A stretch of 5,570 bases of DNA from Bacteroidales bacterium Bact_07 (GTDB taxonomy: Bacteria > Bacteroidota > Bacteroidia > Bacteroidales > Tenuifilaceae), in the NCBI GenBank assembly GCA_001603415.1, contig LUYY01000149.1, positions 1 through 5,570 of the forward strand, written 5' to 3'. The notes below the pieces were generated by a model that ran no database searches, had not been told where the DNA came from, and worked only from the letters and a program-made list of their open reading frames with translations. This document shows, piece after piece, positions 1-5,570 of this stretch. Every line of letters starts with the position of its first letter. Position 1 is the stretch's first letter. Made by a program: the position numbers and the translations under genes.

Positions 1-25
1 AGCTATAATAGGCTTGATTAACTCA

Positions 26-48
26 ATTTTTTAGGTTGATTTTTTAGG
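26..48. repeat. Short direct duplication downstream of the glycosyltransferase
   Basis: The ten bases ATTTTTTAGG occur twice, at 26-35 and 39-48, with a 13-bp period. On the minus strand this reads as two CCTAAAAAAT blocks about 35 bases beyond the glycosyltransferase stop codon. Nothing else in positions 1-82 looks like a gene. A short stem (CCTGT, five T, ACAGG at 54-68) lies between the repeat and the gene, but no U-tract follows it directly on the minus strand. The repeat may be chance in AT-rich DNA; no function is assigned. Confidence 0.4.
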
Positions 49-82
49 AGAGTCCTGTTTTTTACAGGCAAATCTTAACTTT

Positions 83-1138
83 TTAAGAAACGGTTGAGTA
101 AACCTCAATAATGCGTTGGGTTGTTTTGCCTATGTTAAAATCATTTTCAATTTTTAAAGCAAGCGTCGGGGCTTCGGTACGGTATTCATCCCTTTTTTGG
201 TAGTAAAGTTTAAGTTCATTATATATAGTTTCCAGAGTAGGGGAAATGCCATCAATTTCTATAAAATTGGTAATAATGTATTTTTTGTAATTACTTAGCG
301 TTATAACTCGTCCCATTCGATTGCTTTTTAATGAAATTACATTGGCTCCTCGGATAAGTCCTTCAATAGCAACTCTTCCAACGCCAAATATTAGTTCAGG
401 AAAACTATTCAGCAAATCGATATCTTTAACAAAACCTAAATATACAATAGCCTTATCATTGAATTTTAAATTTGTTTCATTAACCAGTGCCTTTAATTCC
501 TCAACTTTTTCTCCATCACCTATTAGCATTAGCTTTATGGCAGGGTTTTCCCGTTTTATCTTTTCTGTAGCTTGAATCAAAAGTTTAATTATCTCAAAAT
601 GCCTTTTATCGATTCGTGATATATATCCAATGACATTAGATTTAAAATTTGGCTTGATTTTCGGTTTAACTATTCCATTGGGAATGTATACTGATTTAGG
701 TTTAATGGTTTTAAATCTATCCAAATTAGAAAGTGCCTGATATCTAACAAAAATAATCTTCGATGCTAACTTCCGCGCTATTGGTGACCGTAAATCGTGT
801 TTTACTCGTCCGTGAACGGTAGCTACTACCGGAACTCTCGATATAAATCCAGACAAACATGCCGTGATTATTGATAGCCGTTGGTGGGCATGTATAACAT
901 CAATCTTATGCCTAAAGTTAAGGTAAACGATAAGGATTGCTTGTGCCAGAATCAAATTGCTTACAAGCGAAGGTATTGGTATAAATACCACCCGGTTGTC
1001 AAGCAACTCTTTTTGCCCTCCATTCCGCGATACCAAAATTACCTGATGGTTATTTGCCACTAATTCGTTGCACAACTCCCTTACATGGTTCTCAGCACCA
1101 CCAAAGTCGAAACGGGTTACAAGTTGAAGAATGCGCAT
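83..1138 (-). CDS. Family 4-like (GT-B fold) glycosyltransferase
   Basis: Predicted cytoplasmic or membrane-associated sugar transferase that moves a nucleotide-activated sugar onto a lipid-linked or polysaccharide acceptor; donor and acceptor cannot be read from the sequence. The ATG at 1138 gives 351 residues starting MRILQLV, a normal GT4 beginning; an in-frame TTG at 1147 would add three residues and is less likely. The N-terminal acceptor domain has the GGAENHV loop (13-19), HAH (83-85) and VHGR (108-111). The C-terminal donor domain starts near IPNG (152-155), followed by GYISRIDKR (171-179), LIGDG (205-209), YLGFV (233-237) and GRVAIEG (254-260). The second glutamate of the GT4 E-x7-E motif is present (E259), but the first position is phenylalanine (F251), a variant found in some GT4 subgroups. 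No signal peptide is obvious. The gene is the next minus-strand gene after ygfK but about 250 bases away, and it is much more AT-rich, so a shared role is doubtful. The family call is firm; the specific function is unknown. Confidence 0.9.
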   Translation of the reverse strand: MRILQLVTRFDFGGAENHVRELCNELVANNHQVILVSRNGGQKELLDNRVVFIPIPSLVSNLILAQAILIVYLNFRHKIDVIHAHQRLSIITACLSGFISRVPVVATVHGRVKHDLRSPIARKLASKIIFVRYQALSNLDRFKTIKPKSVYIPNGIVKPKIKPNFKSNVIGYISRIDKRHFEIIKLLIQATEKIKRENPAIKLMLIGDGEKVEELKALVNETNLKFNDKAIVYLGFVKDIDLLNSFPELIFGVGRVAIEGLIRGANVISLKSNRMGRVITLSNYKKYIITNFIEIDGISPTLETIYNELKLYYQKRDEYRTEAPTLALKIENDFNIGKTTQRIIEVYSTVS

Positions 1139-1240
1139 TTTGGGCAAGCGTATTATGGAATAAATATAGAAAGAATTTTGTTTAGGAGTTGAAAGCCTGG
1201 AGTAAGAAAACAGGAGTACCTGAGCACTAAACCCCTCAAA

Positions 1241-1316
1241 GCGGATCAGGTTCCCGCTTATGCGGGACAGGTTCCCGCTAATGCGGGACAGGTTCCCGCT
1301 AATGCGGGACAGGTTC
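1241..1316. repeat. Tandem 21-bp palindromic repeat array (three full units plus partial edges)
   Basis: Three consecutive 21-bp units lie at 1247-1267, 1268-1288 and 1289-1309. Each consists of CAGGT followed by TCCCGC, a four-base loop (TTAT in the first, TAAT in the other two) and GCGGGA. A degenerate half unit (GCGGAT, 1241-1246) precedes them and a CAGGT (1310-1314) follows. Each unit can fold as a six-pair GC-rich hairpin, and the right arm of one unit can equally pair with the left arm of the next around the CAGGT loop. The array is in the gap after ygfK and before the glycosyltransferase on the same transcribed strand, so it could stabilise or attenuate a transcript. No U-tract follows, so it is not a classical intrinsic terminator. 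There are no unique spacers, which excludes CRISPR. It resembles the short palindromic intergenic repeats of Bacteroidota genomes. Confidence 0.9.
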
Positions 1317-1320
1317 TGGA

Positions 1321-1348
1321 ATCTGGAATTTTAAATCTGGAATTTTGA
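1321..1348. repeat. 14-bp tandem duplication abutting the hairpin array
   Basis: ATCTGGAATTTTAA (1321-1334) is followed directly by ATCTGGAATTTTGA (1335-1348), differing at one base. A third copy of the core TCTGGAA starts at 1315, where the last CAGGT of the hairpin array ends, so the two repeat types are joined without a gap. This looks like slippage-type duplication in a gap with no gene (1139-1391). No regulatory role can be read from it. Confidence 0.75.
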
Positions 1349-1391
1349 ATTAAATACTCCTTTATCCTTGCCTTCCCATCTAAACTAAACG

Positions 1392-4300
1392 CTACCCAAT
1401 AATTCCCATTACCTTTTTCGCACCTTCAATTATTACACTCATTTCGGCTGCGTGTTGGAATTGAATTTGTCTAACGCATGGCGTTAGCGCTTTAGCTTCT
1501 TTCAACTTAAACGAATGCTTATCGAAACGGGCATAAACATGGTCGGTCTCGTAAATGTACTCATCGGAAGTTTCCGAAAGGGTTTTAATTCCTCCTTTCT
1601 GCTTAAATATCAGAACCAGCCTGTCCTTCAGGATGCTTAGCATGTAACCTTCGTCGTCGTCCTTGAACGATTTGGTGGTTAGGTGTAGCTTGGGCTTATC
1701 CATGTAGGGTGCACCCTCGGTGGGGCAGAATGTGGAACAGTTACCACACTCGTTGCAGAAATTGGCAATATTCAGTATTTGAACGGTTTGCTTTACCTCA
1801 AAGGTAAAGTCGGGTTGAACTTCAATTGTACCATCGGTACCTACCAGAACCTTTTCCAGCTGATACCTTACTGGTTTAATAGAATACGCATAGTTTGCCA
1901 GGTTTGGGCAAACGGTTGTGCAAATACTGCATGCCTCATCGCATTGCAAACAGCGAGCGCTTTCCTCTGTTACGGTCTTTTCATCGGGGGTTTTGGTTAC
2001 CAGCTCAAAGGTTCTGCTCTGGTCAGCTGATGGTTCATGGTGTTGATACCCATACCTTCGAGTGGAACGCATAAGCATCAGCTCACGGTAATCGTGTTTC
2101 TTCTCGGGTACCGTTGTAGCAATTCTTGTAAAACCACACTGGTTGATAATCTGTTCAGCTGCCTTGCGGCCATCGCCAATAGCATTAATGGCTGTTGAAG
2201 CTCCGCGTAGCGCATCGCCACCAATGTAAACATTGACCAATAGGGTTTTGTAGCTGCGGGTATCGGCTTTTAGCAACTCGTTGGGAACAAAATCGATATC
2301 AAGGGCTTGGCCAATGGCCGGAATTATCGCATCGCAATCGATCTCAAACTCTGAACCTTCAATTTTTATAGGTCTTGGCCTACCATTGGTATCGTATCCT
2401 TCCAGCTTCATCAGGCTGCACAGTAGTCCTTTAACCTTCCCGTTTTGAGTGATAACCCTTTCGGGGGCTGCAAGTTCTATAATCTTTACTCCCTCGGCCA
2501 TTACGGCTTTAATTTCACCTTCGTCGGCGGGCATTTCGTTTATGGTTCGGCGGTAAACAATGGTAACCTTGCCATCTAATCCAACCAGTCGGTGTGCCGT
2601 GCGGGCTGCATCCATGGCGGTATTCCCGCCGCCAATTATCACTATGTGCTTACCAATGTGCTTTATGGTGCCTGCCTTAACCCCAGTCAAAAAGGTTAAC
2701 GGGTCAATCACACCTTCGGCATCAATGCCGGCAATATCCATTTGAGCCGATTTTTGTGCTCCGGCCGAAATGTAAACAAAGTCGTAGCTGTTTTTTAGCT
2801 TGGTAAACTCGTTGCGGGTTACCGGGCGATTGTAATGTATGCTAACCCCTAACTGGGTAATCCTTTCAATATCCGTATCTATAGCTTTATCGGTGAGTCT
2901 GAAACCCGGTATGGCATACCGCACCATTCCGCCAGCCTTAGACTTGCTCTCAAAAACATCAACCTTAAAACCATTAATGGCAAGGTAAAATGCACACGAC
3001 AAGCCAGATGGGCCAGCTCCAATAATGGCTACCTTTTTGCCGTTTGGCTGAGTAGGACTAAGTTTAATATTGGCATTCTCAGCAATAAAACGCTTTACAT
3101 CGCGTATTTGCAAGGGATTATCGTAGTTTATGCGGGTGCACTTGTTCTGGCATAGGTGGTCGCAAACCATTCCAGTGGTATTGGGAAATGGGTTGGTTCG
3201 CAGAATAACCTCAAGCGCCTTGGGGTAGTTACCCTCCGATGCAAAATGCAGATATGATGGGATTTCCTGATTGGTAGCACAGGTATCAACACAGGGTGCT
3301 GCAATGCAATCGAAGTAATCGAGCTTACGGTTGGTTTTGATTGATGGCTCCCGGAAATGGGTGTTTCGGTAACGCTCATCATCCAAAACCTGCTTTGCGT
3401 AAGCGTTCAGGTTTTCAAGCGCCTCGTTGCCAGTCGGCCACGATATGTTATAGTTGCCAAAGGTATCTTTTAAATTATCGATATACTGCTTTAAACGGCC
3501 ATACCCACCGGGTTTGAGTAAATCGGACGAAACCGTTACGGTTTTAAATCCGCATCCTATGACCCTTGATACGTTAAAAGCATCGACACCGGCCGAAAAC
3601 GACATGAGCAGATTACCCTTAAACTCATTTTGCAACTTTTTGGCAAGATTTATTGAAATGGGGTGTAGTGCCCTGCCGCTCATATACATCATATCGACCT
3701 CGCCGGGGAATACATGCTTGTTATTAATGCTTTCGAGCGTATTGGTAAGCTTAACGCCAAAGGTAAGGTTTAGCTTTTGGGCATCGTGGCTAAGGGCATT
3801 TATAAGCTTTATGGCATCGGGATATTTAAGGTCGTGCTCAAAGGCTATGTCGGGCACTTTGGTTTTGAATCCAAGTTTACCATTCAGTATTTCCCTGAGC
3901 TCAGTGCTTCCCAAAAGGGTAGGGTTGAGCTTAACCAGGGTGTGCAGCTTGCGTTCGGTAAGCAGGTAACGGGCAATATCCTCAATCTCGTTGGCCGGAC
4001 AGCCATGCATGGTTGAAAGTGTGATGTTGTCCGATAGCTTTGCCGGAATATCGATGTTTACTATTGAAGGGTAAACTGTTTTCAGTTCCGCAACCATTAG
4101 GTTTAGTTCATCGGTGGCGTTGTGCATCTTATCCAAAAACCACTGAACGTTGGGCTTTTTAATACCCTCAAGGTTATAGCCAACGCTCATGTTAAATACC
4201 ATGTTGAGCTTGCTACCAAGCTGCAGCTTATGGTTCAGGATATGAATGATAACCCATGCCTTGAGGTACTCCATGAAGCTCTCCTCAACTTTGAGCTCCT

Positions 4301-4634
4301 GCGACCACTCACAGTTGTATCCCTCGTCCTGCATGTCGATGCAGGGCTTGACAATCTCAAGCTCATCGAGGGTTTGAATGGTTTTCAGTTCAATGTATCG
4401 GGCTCCCATGAGCCAGGCAATAATTATATTGTGCGCAAGCTGGGTGTGCGGGCCGGCCGCTACACCTATAGGGGTATCAATTTCATAACCAAAAATGTTT
4501 GCCGGCAGCTTACCCTTATTGGGATTGTAAAAGAGTTCCGCTGGATAACCAAAAACAGTTTTGCCTGTGTCAAGTTCACTTAGAATGATTTCCAGCAATT
4601 GTTTGGCCGGTATGGGTGAAAACTTATCGCTCAT
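1392..4634 (-). CDS. ygfK: YgfK-type putative selenate reductase subunit (Fe-S flavoprotein oxidoreductase)
   Basis: A 1,080-residue cytoplasmic redox protein of the YgfK family (E. coli YgfK is about 1,030 residues). Residues 1-400 form a dihydroorotate-dehydrogenase-like barrel with family signatures GPHTQLAHNI (61-70), FNMSVGYNLEGIK (147-159), STMHGCP (207-213), GVKLTNTL (293-300), MYMSGRAL (316-323) and DLLKPGGYGRL (371-381). Next comes a GltD/DPD-like Fe-S region (C443, C448, C452, C491, C495, C499), an FAD site GAGPSG (539-544), an NAD(P)H site GGGNTA (668-673) with YRR (694-696), and a closing FAD motif GGD (805-807). The C-terminus carries two cysteine clusters: C895/898/902/905/909 and a ferredoxin-like C960/963/966/970 followed by P. 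The family is linked by genome context to selenium-dependent molybdenum hydroxylases and to anaerobic purine catabolism; selenate reduction itself is weakly supported and electron transfer is the safer role. The ATG at 4634 starts MSDKFSPIPA, matching the family N-terminus. The gene is divergent from a MocA-like gene, as expected for its pathway. It is intact, with no frameshift or selenocysteine codon. Confidence 0.95.
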   Translation of the reverse strand: MSDKFSPIPAKQLLEIILSELDTGKTVFGYPAELFYNPNKGKLPANIFGYEIDTPIGVAAGPHTQLAHNIIIAWLMGARYIELKTIQTLDELEIVKPCIDMQDEGYNCEWSQELKVEESFMEYLKAWVIIHILNHKLQLGSKLNMVFNMSVGYNLEGIKKPNVQWFLDKMHNATDELNLMVAELKTVYPSIVNIDIPAKLSDNITLSTMHGCPANEIEDIARYLLTERKLHTLVKLNPTLLGSTELREILNGKLGFKTKVPDIAFEHDLKYPDAIKLINALSHDAQKLNLTFGVKLTNTLESINNKHVFPGEVDMMYMSGRALHPISINLAKKLQNEFKGNLLMSFSAGVDAFNVSRVIGCGFKTVTVSSDLLKPGGYGRLKQYIDNLKDTFGNYNISWPTGNEALENLNAYAKQVLDDERYRNTHFREPSIKTNRKLDYFDCIAAPCVDTCATNQEIPSYLHFASEGNYPKALEVILRTNPFPNTTGMVCDHLCQNKCTRINYDNPLQIRDVKRFIAENANIKLSPTQPNGKKVAIIGAGPSGLSCAFYLAINGFKVDVFESKSKAGGMVRYAIPGFRLTDKAIDTDIERITQLGVSIHYNRPVTRNEFTKLKNSYDFVYISAGAQKSAQMDIAGIDAEGVIDPLTFLTGVKAGTIKHIGKHIVIIGGGNTAMDAARTAHRLVGLDGKVTIVYRRTINEMPADEGEIKAVMAEGVKIIELAAPERVITQNGKVKGLLCSLMKLEGYDTNGRPRPIKIEGSEFEIDCDAIIPAIGQALDIDFVPNELLKADTRSYKTLLVNVYIGGDALRGASTAINAIGDGRKAAEQIINQCGFTRIATTVPEKKHDYRELMLMRSTRRYGYQHHEPSADQSRTFELVTKTPDEKTVTEESARCLQCDEACSICTTVCPNLANYAYSIKPVRYQLEKVLVGTDGTIEVQPDFTFEVKQTVQILNIANFCNECGNCSTFCPTEGAPYMDKPKLHLTTKSFKDDDEGYMLSILKDRLVLIFKQKGGIKTLSETSDEYIYETDHVYARFDKHSFKLKEAKALTPCVRQIQFQHAAEMSVIIEGAKKVMGIIG

Positions 4635-4653
4635 ATACCATGTATATTTACCA

Positions 4654-4661
4654 CAAAACTA
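4654..4661 (-). promoter_or_regulatory. Possible Bacteroidota-type -7 element for ygfK
   Basis: Read on the minus strand, TAGTTTTG matches the TAnnTTTG -7 consensus of the Bacteroidota primary sigma factor. Transcription would begin near 4647, leaving a leader of about 13 bases before the ygfK ATG at 4634. The -33 region at the expected distance reads GTTA rather than TTG, so support rests on the -7 motif and its position only. Confidence 0.3.
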
Positions 4662-4681
4662 TAAAATATGCCGTAGCGTGT

Positions 4682-4689
4682 TAACTTTG
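4682..4689 (+). promoter_or_regulatory. Possible Bacteroidota-type -7 element for the mocA-like gene
   Basis: TAACTTTG matches TAnnTTTG on the plus strand. Transcription would start around 4696, about 40 bases before the ATG at 4737. No TTG is seen at the -33 position, so the call is tentative. It lies only about 20 bases from the proposed ygfK -7 element on the opposite strand, so the two polymerase footprints would overlap. Confidence 0.3.
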
Positions 4690-4736
4690 TATGCCTTTTT
4701 ATTGCTATTTGGTAAAGAATTTTGAAATATTGCTGA

Positions 4737-5327
4737 ATGAAAGAAAAATTTTCCGCGGTTATTCTGGCTGCCGGTTCATCGGGGCGGATGGGGCACGATA
4801 AGGCATTGCTGCCTTTCGACCCGCAGCGATGCTTTGCCCGCAAGCTCGCCGACGAATTCTTTGCCTTTGGCTGCAACAGGGTGGTTATGGTTACCAATAG
4901 CGATGTGATAGAAAAGGTTAAGGCTGGCAACTACCACCTTGGCGATATTGACATTATCCTTAATCCCAATCCGGACTTAGGCCGTTTCCACTCGCTTTAC
5001 CTGGCCTTACAGGCCATTGATGTTCAGCATGTATTCATGACCAATGCCGATAACCCCTTTGCCAATACTGCTACACTTGGGCAACTCTGGCAGCATGCTT
5101 TACAGGCCGACTACGTTTGTCCGGCATACCAAGGTAAAGGCGGACATCCCATTTTAATCTCACCGCGAATAGTGAACGCAGTGAAGGCCGAGACTAACCT
5201 TGAATCGAATTTAAAAGATTATCTAAATCGATTTAGCAAGCTATACGTTCCGGTTTCCGATGAGCTGATACTTGTCAATTTCAATACGCCAGAAGATTAC
5301 TGGAAGTTGGGATTCTTCAATTTTTAA
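4737..5327 (+). CDS. mocA: MobA/MocA-like molybdenum cofactor nucleotidyltransferase (YgfJ-type)
   Basis: A 196-residue soluble single-domain enzyme of the MobA-like NTP transferase family. MocA members transfer CMP from CTP to Mo-molybdopterin, making the MCD cofactor used by xanthine-dehydrogenase-type hydroxylases; MobA members transfer GMP. Visible motifs are the nucleotide loop LAAGSSGRMGHDK (10-22, with K22 in the conserved lysine position), LNPNPDLGRFHSL (75-87), the metal-site region NADNPF (103-108), GKGGHP (133-138) and NFNTPEDY (181-188), which corresponds to the NxNTPED motif of MobA-type enzymes. Length is normal for the family and the frame is intact. The ATG at 4737 lies nine codons before the first motif residue and has no Shine-Dalgarno sequence. 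CTP and GTP use cannot be separated with certainty from the motifs alone. The MocA call rests on the divergent ygfK-type neighbour, since mocA (ygfJ) is next to ygfK in E. coli. Local GC is high compared with the DNA that follows. Confidence 0.85.
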   Translation: MKEKFSAVILAAGSSGRMGHDKALLPFDPQRCFARKLADEFFAFGCNRVVMVTNSDVIEKVKAGNYHLGDIDIILNPNPDLGRFHSLYLALQAIDVQHVFMTNADNPFANTATLGQLWQHALQADYVCPAYQGKGGHPILISPRIVNAVKAETNLESNLKDYLNRFSKLYVPVSDELILVNFNTPEDYWKLGFFNF

Positions 5328-5342
5328 GTTGTGAACTAAGCA

Positions 5343-5458
5343 TTAATAAATCAAATCATCTTCTGTTAATTCGTATATCGTTAACCATCCATCTTTTATA
5401 AAATGGTTTCCAGTTGTTTGATTCTTTCTTTATTAATTAAAAAGTAGTCTAATTCCAT
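5343..5458 (-). pseudogene. Frameshifted remnant of a short unidentified ORF
   Basis: From an ATG at 5458 the minus strand reads MELDYFLINKERIKQLE and then, in the same frame, stops at 5396-5398. A shift of frame near 5408 continues as NHFIKDGWLTIYELTEDDLIY to a stop at 5343-5345. The two halves join naturally and both have protein-like composition in DNA that is otherwise very AT-rich, which suggests one former ORF with an indel. I do not recognise the family. The first half is also in frame with the restriction-enzyme-like fragment before it, so it could be the far end of that gene instead of a separate one. Confidence 0.4.
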
Positions 5459-5569
5459 ACTTTTTTGTGCGTTTTCAATAATTTTAATTTCTTCTTAGTT
5501 CAGTTCTTAAAGTTGATAAACTAACCGGTCTATTGTGTTTTTTAATCAATCATTTGTTTTGAAGCCCAT
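5459..5569 (-). pseudogene. Decayed C-terminal fragment resembling Eco57I-class restriction-modification proteins
   Basis: Reading the minus strand from 5569 gives MGFKTND, a stop (5546-5548), LKNTIDRLVYQL, a stop (5507-5509), ELN, a stop (5495-5497), then EEIKIIENAQKS. Ignoring the stops, IDRLVYQL-x-ELN-x-EEIKIIE follows the pattern IDxLVYxLYxLTxEEIKIIE that closes many Eco57I-like type II restriction-methylase proteins. The first stop in that motif falls where tyrosine is usual, a one-base change from TAT or TAC to TAA. Three stops in about 37 codons make it non-functional. The similarity is from recall of the motif and no alignment was run. If more of the gene exists it lies beyond the right edge of the window. 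Confidence 0.45.
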
Positions 5570-5570
5570 T

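Noticed and set aside
54..68. Terminator hairpin after the glycosyltransferase (CCTGT, T5, ACAGG).
   Set aside because: The stem is only five pairs and on the transcribed minus strand it is followed by ACTCTCC and not by a U-tract.
1139..1147. TTG start for the glycosyltransferase at 1147.
   Set aside because: An ATG three codons later gives the usual GT4 beginning MRILQLV; neither start has a ribosome-binding sequence that would favour TTG.
1205..1270. TPP (thiamine pyrophosphate) riboswitch, suggested by GATCAGGTTC at 1244-1253, whose reverse complement matches a conserved thi-box core, and by a CTGAG nearby.
   Set aside because: The other conserved blocks are not in the correct order or strand, the downstream gene is a glycosyltransferase, and the core match is explained by the CAGGT linker of the hairpin array.
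1241..1316. CRISPR array.
   Set aside because: The units are 21 bp and strictly tandem with no unique spacers, and no cas gene is present.
1241..1316. Rho-independent terminator for ygfK.
   Set aside because: The hairpins are GC-rich but neither strand has a T-tract directly after the last stem, and a tandem series is atypical.
3454..3969. Long plus-strand open frame antisense to ygfK, along with others at 4122-4583 and 3777-4016.
   Set aside because: They lie wholly within the well-supported ygfK frame and their translations show no recognisable motif; they are by-products of its codon use.
4631..4930. Minus-strand open frame across the divergent spacer and the start of the mocA-like gene.
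   Set aside because: It is antisense to the conserved nucleotide-binding loop, overlaps the ygfK start and has no family-like features.

Overview
The window fits a fermentative or otherwise anaerobic member of the Bacteroidota, probably Bacteroidales/Marinilabiliales-like. This is an inference from three things: the start codons lack Shine-Dalgarno sequences, TAnnTTTG-type -7 elements sit in the divergent intergenic region, and intergenic DNA is AT-rich with short palindromic repeats. No rRNA, tRNA or phylogenetic marker is present to confirm it.

Layout. Positions 1-82 are AT-rich and non-coding, with a short duplicated motif. A family GT4-like glycosyltransferase lies on the minus strand (83-1138). 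Positions 1139-1391 are a gap holding a 21-bp-period array of tandem hairpins (1241-1316) next to a 14-bp direct duplication (1321-1348). A large gene on the minus strand (1392-4634) encodes a 1,080-residue YgfK-type iron-sulfur flavoprotein, annotated in this family as a putative selenate reductase subunit. A 102-bp divergent promoter region (4635-4736) separates it from a plus-strand gene (4737-5327) for a 196-residue MobA/MocA-type nucleotidyltransferase. The last 240 bases are very AT-rich and hold decayed minus-strand coding sequence: a fragment resembling the C-terminal end of Eco57I-class restriction-modification proteins with three stop codons, then a second short fragment with a frameshift.

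How the genes may work together. In E. coli, ygfK lies beside mocA (ygfJ) within the larger xdh/ssnA/hyuA region, and the two families also co-occur in other anaerobes with selenium-dependent molybdenum hydroxylases and purine catabolism genes. The YgfK-like and MocA-like genes here are therefore probably a functional pair: the MocA-like enzyme would mature a molybdenum cofactor (CMP transfer to molybdopterin), and YgfK would move electrons between NAD(P)H, flavins and Fe-S clusters for a molybdenum hydroxylase. No hydroxylase, ssnA, selD, yqeB or yqeC is in the window, so the pair is separated from its expected catalytic partner at this resolution. The glycosyltransferase looks unrelated (surface polysaccharide) and has a clearly lower GC content.

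I see no convincing new system. The most unusual structures are the two-register hairpin array, the restriction-modification remnant beside the mocA-like gene, and the minimal divergent ygfK/mocA pair.
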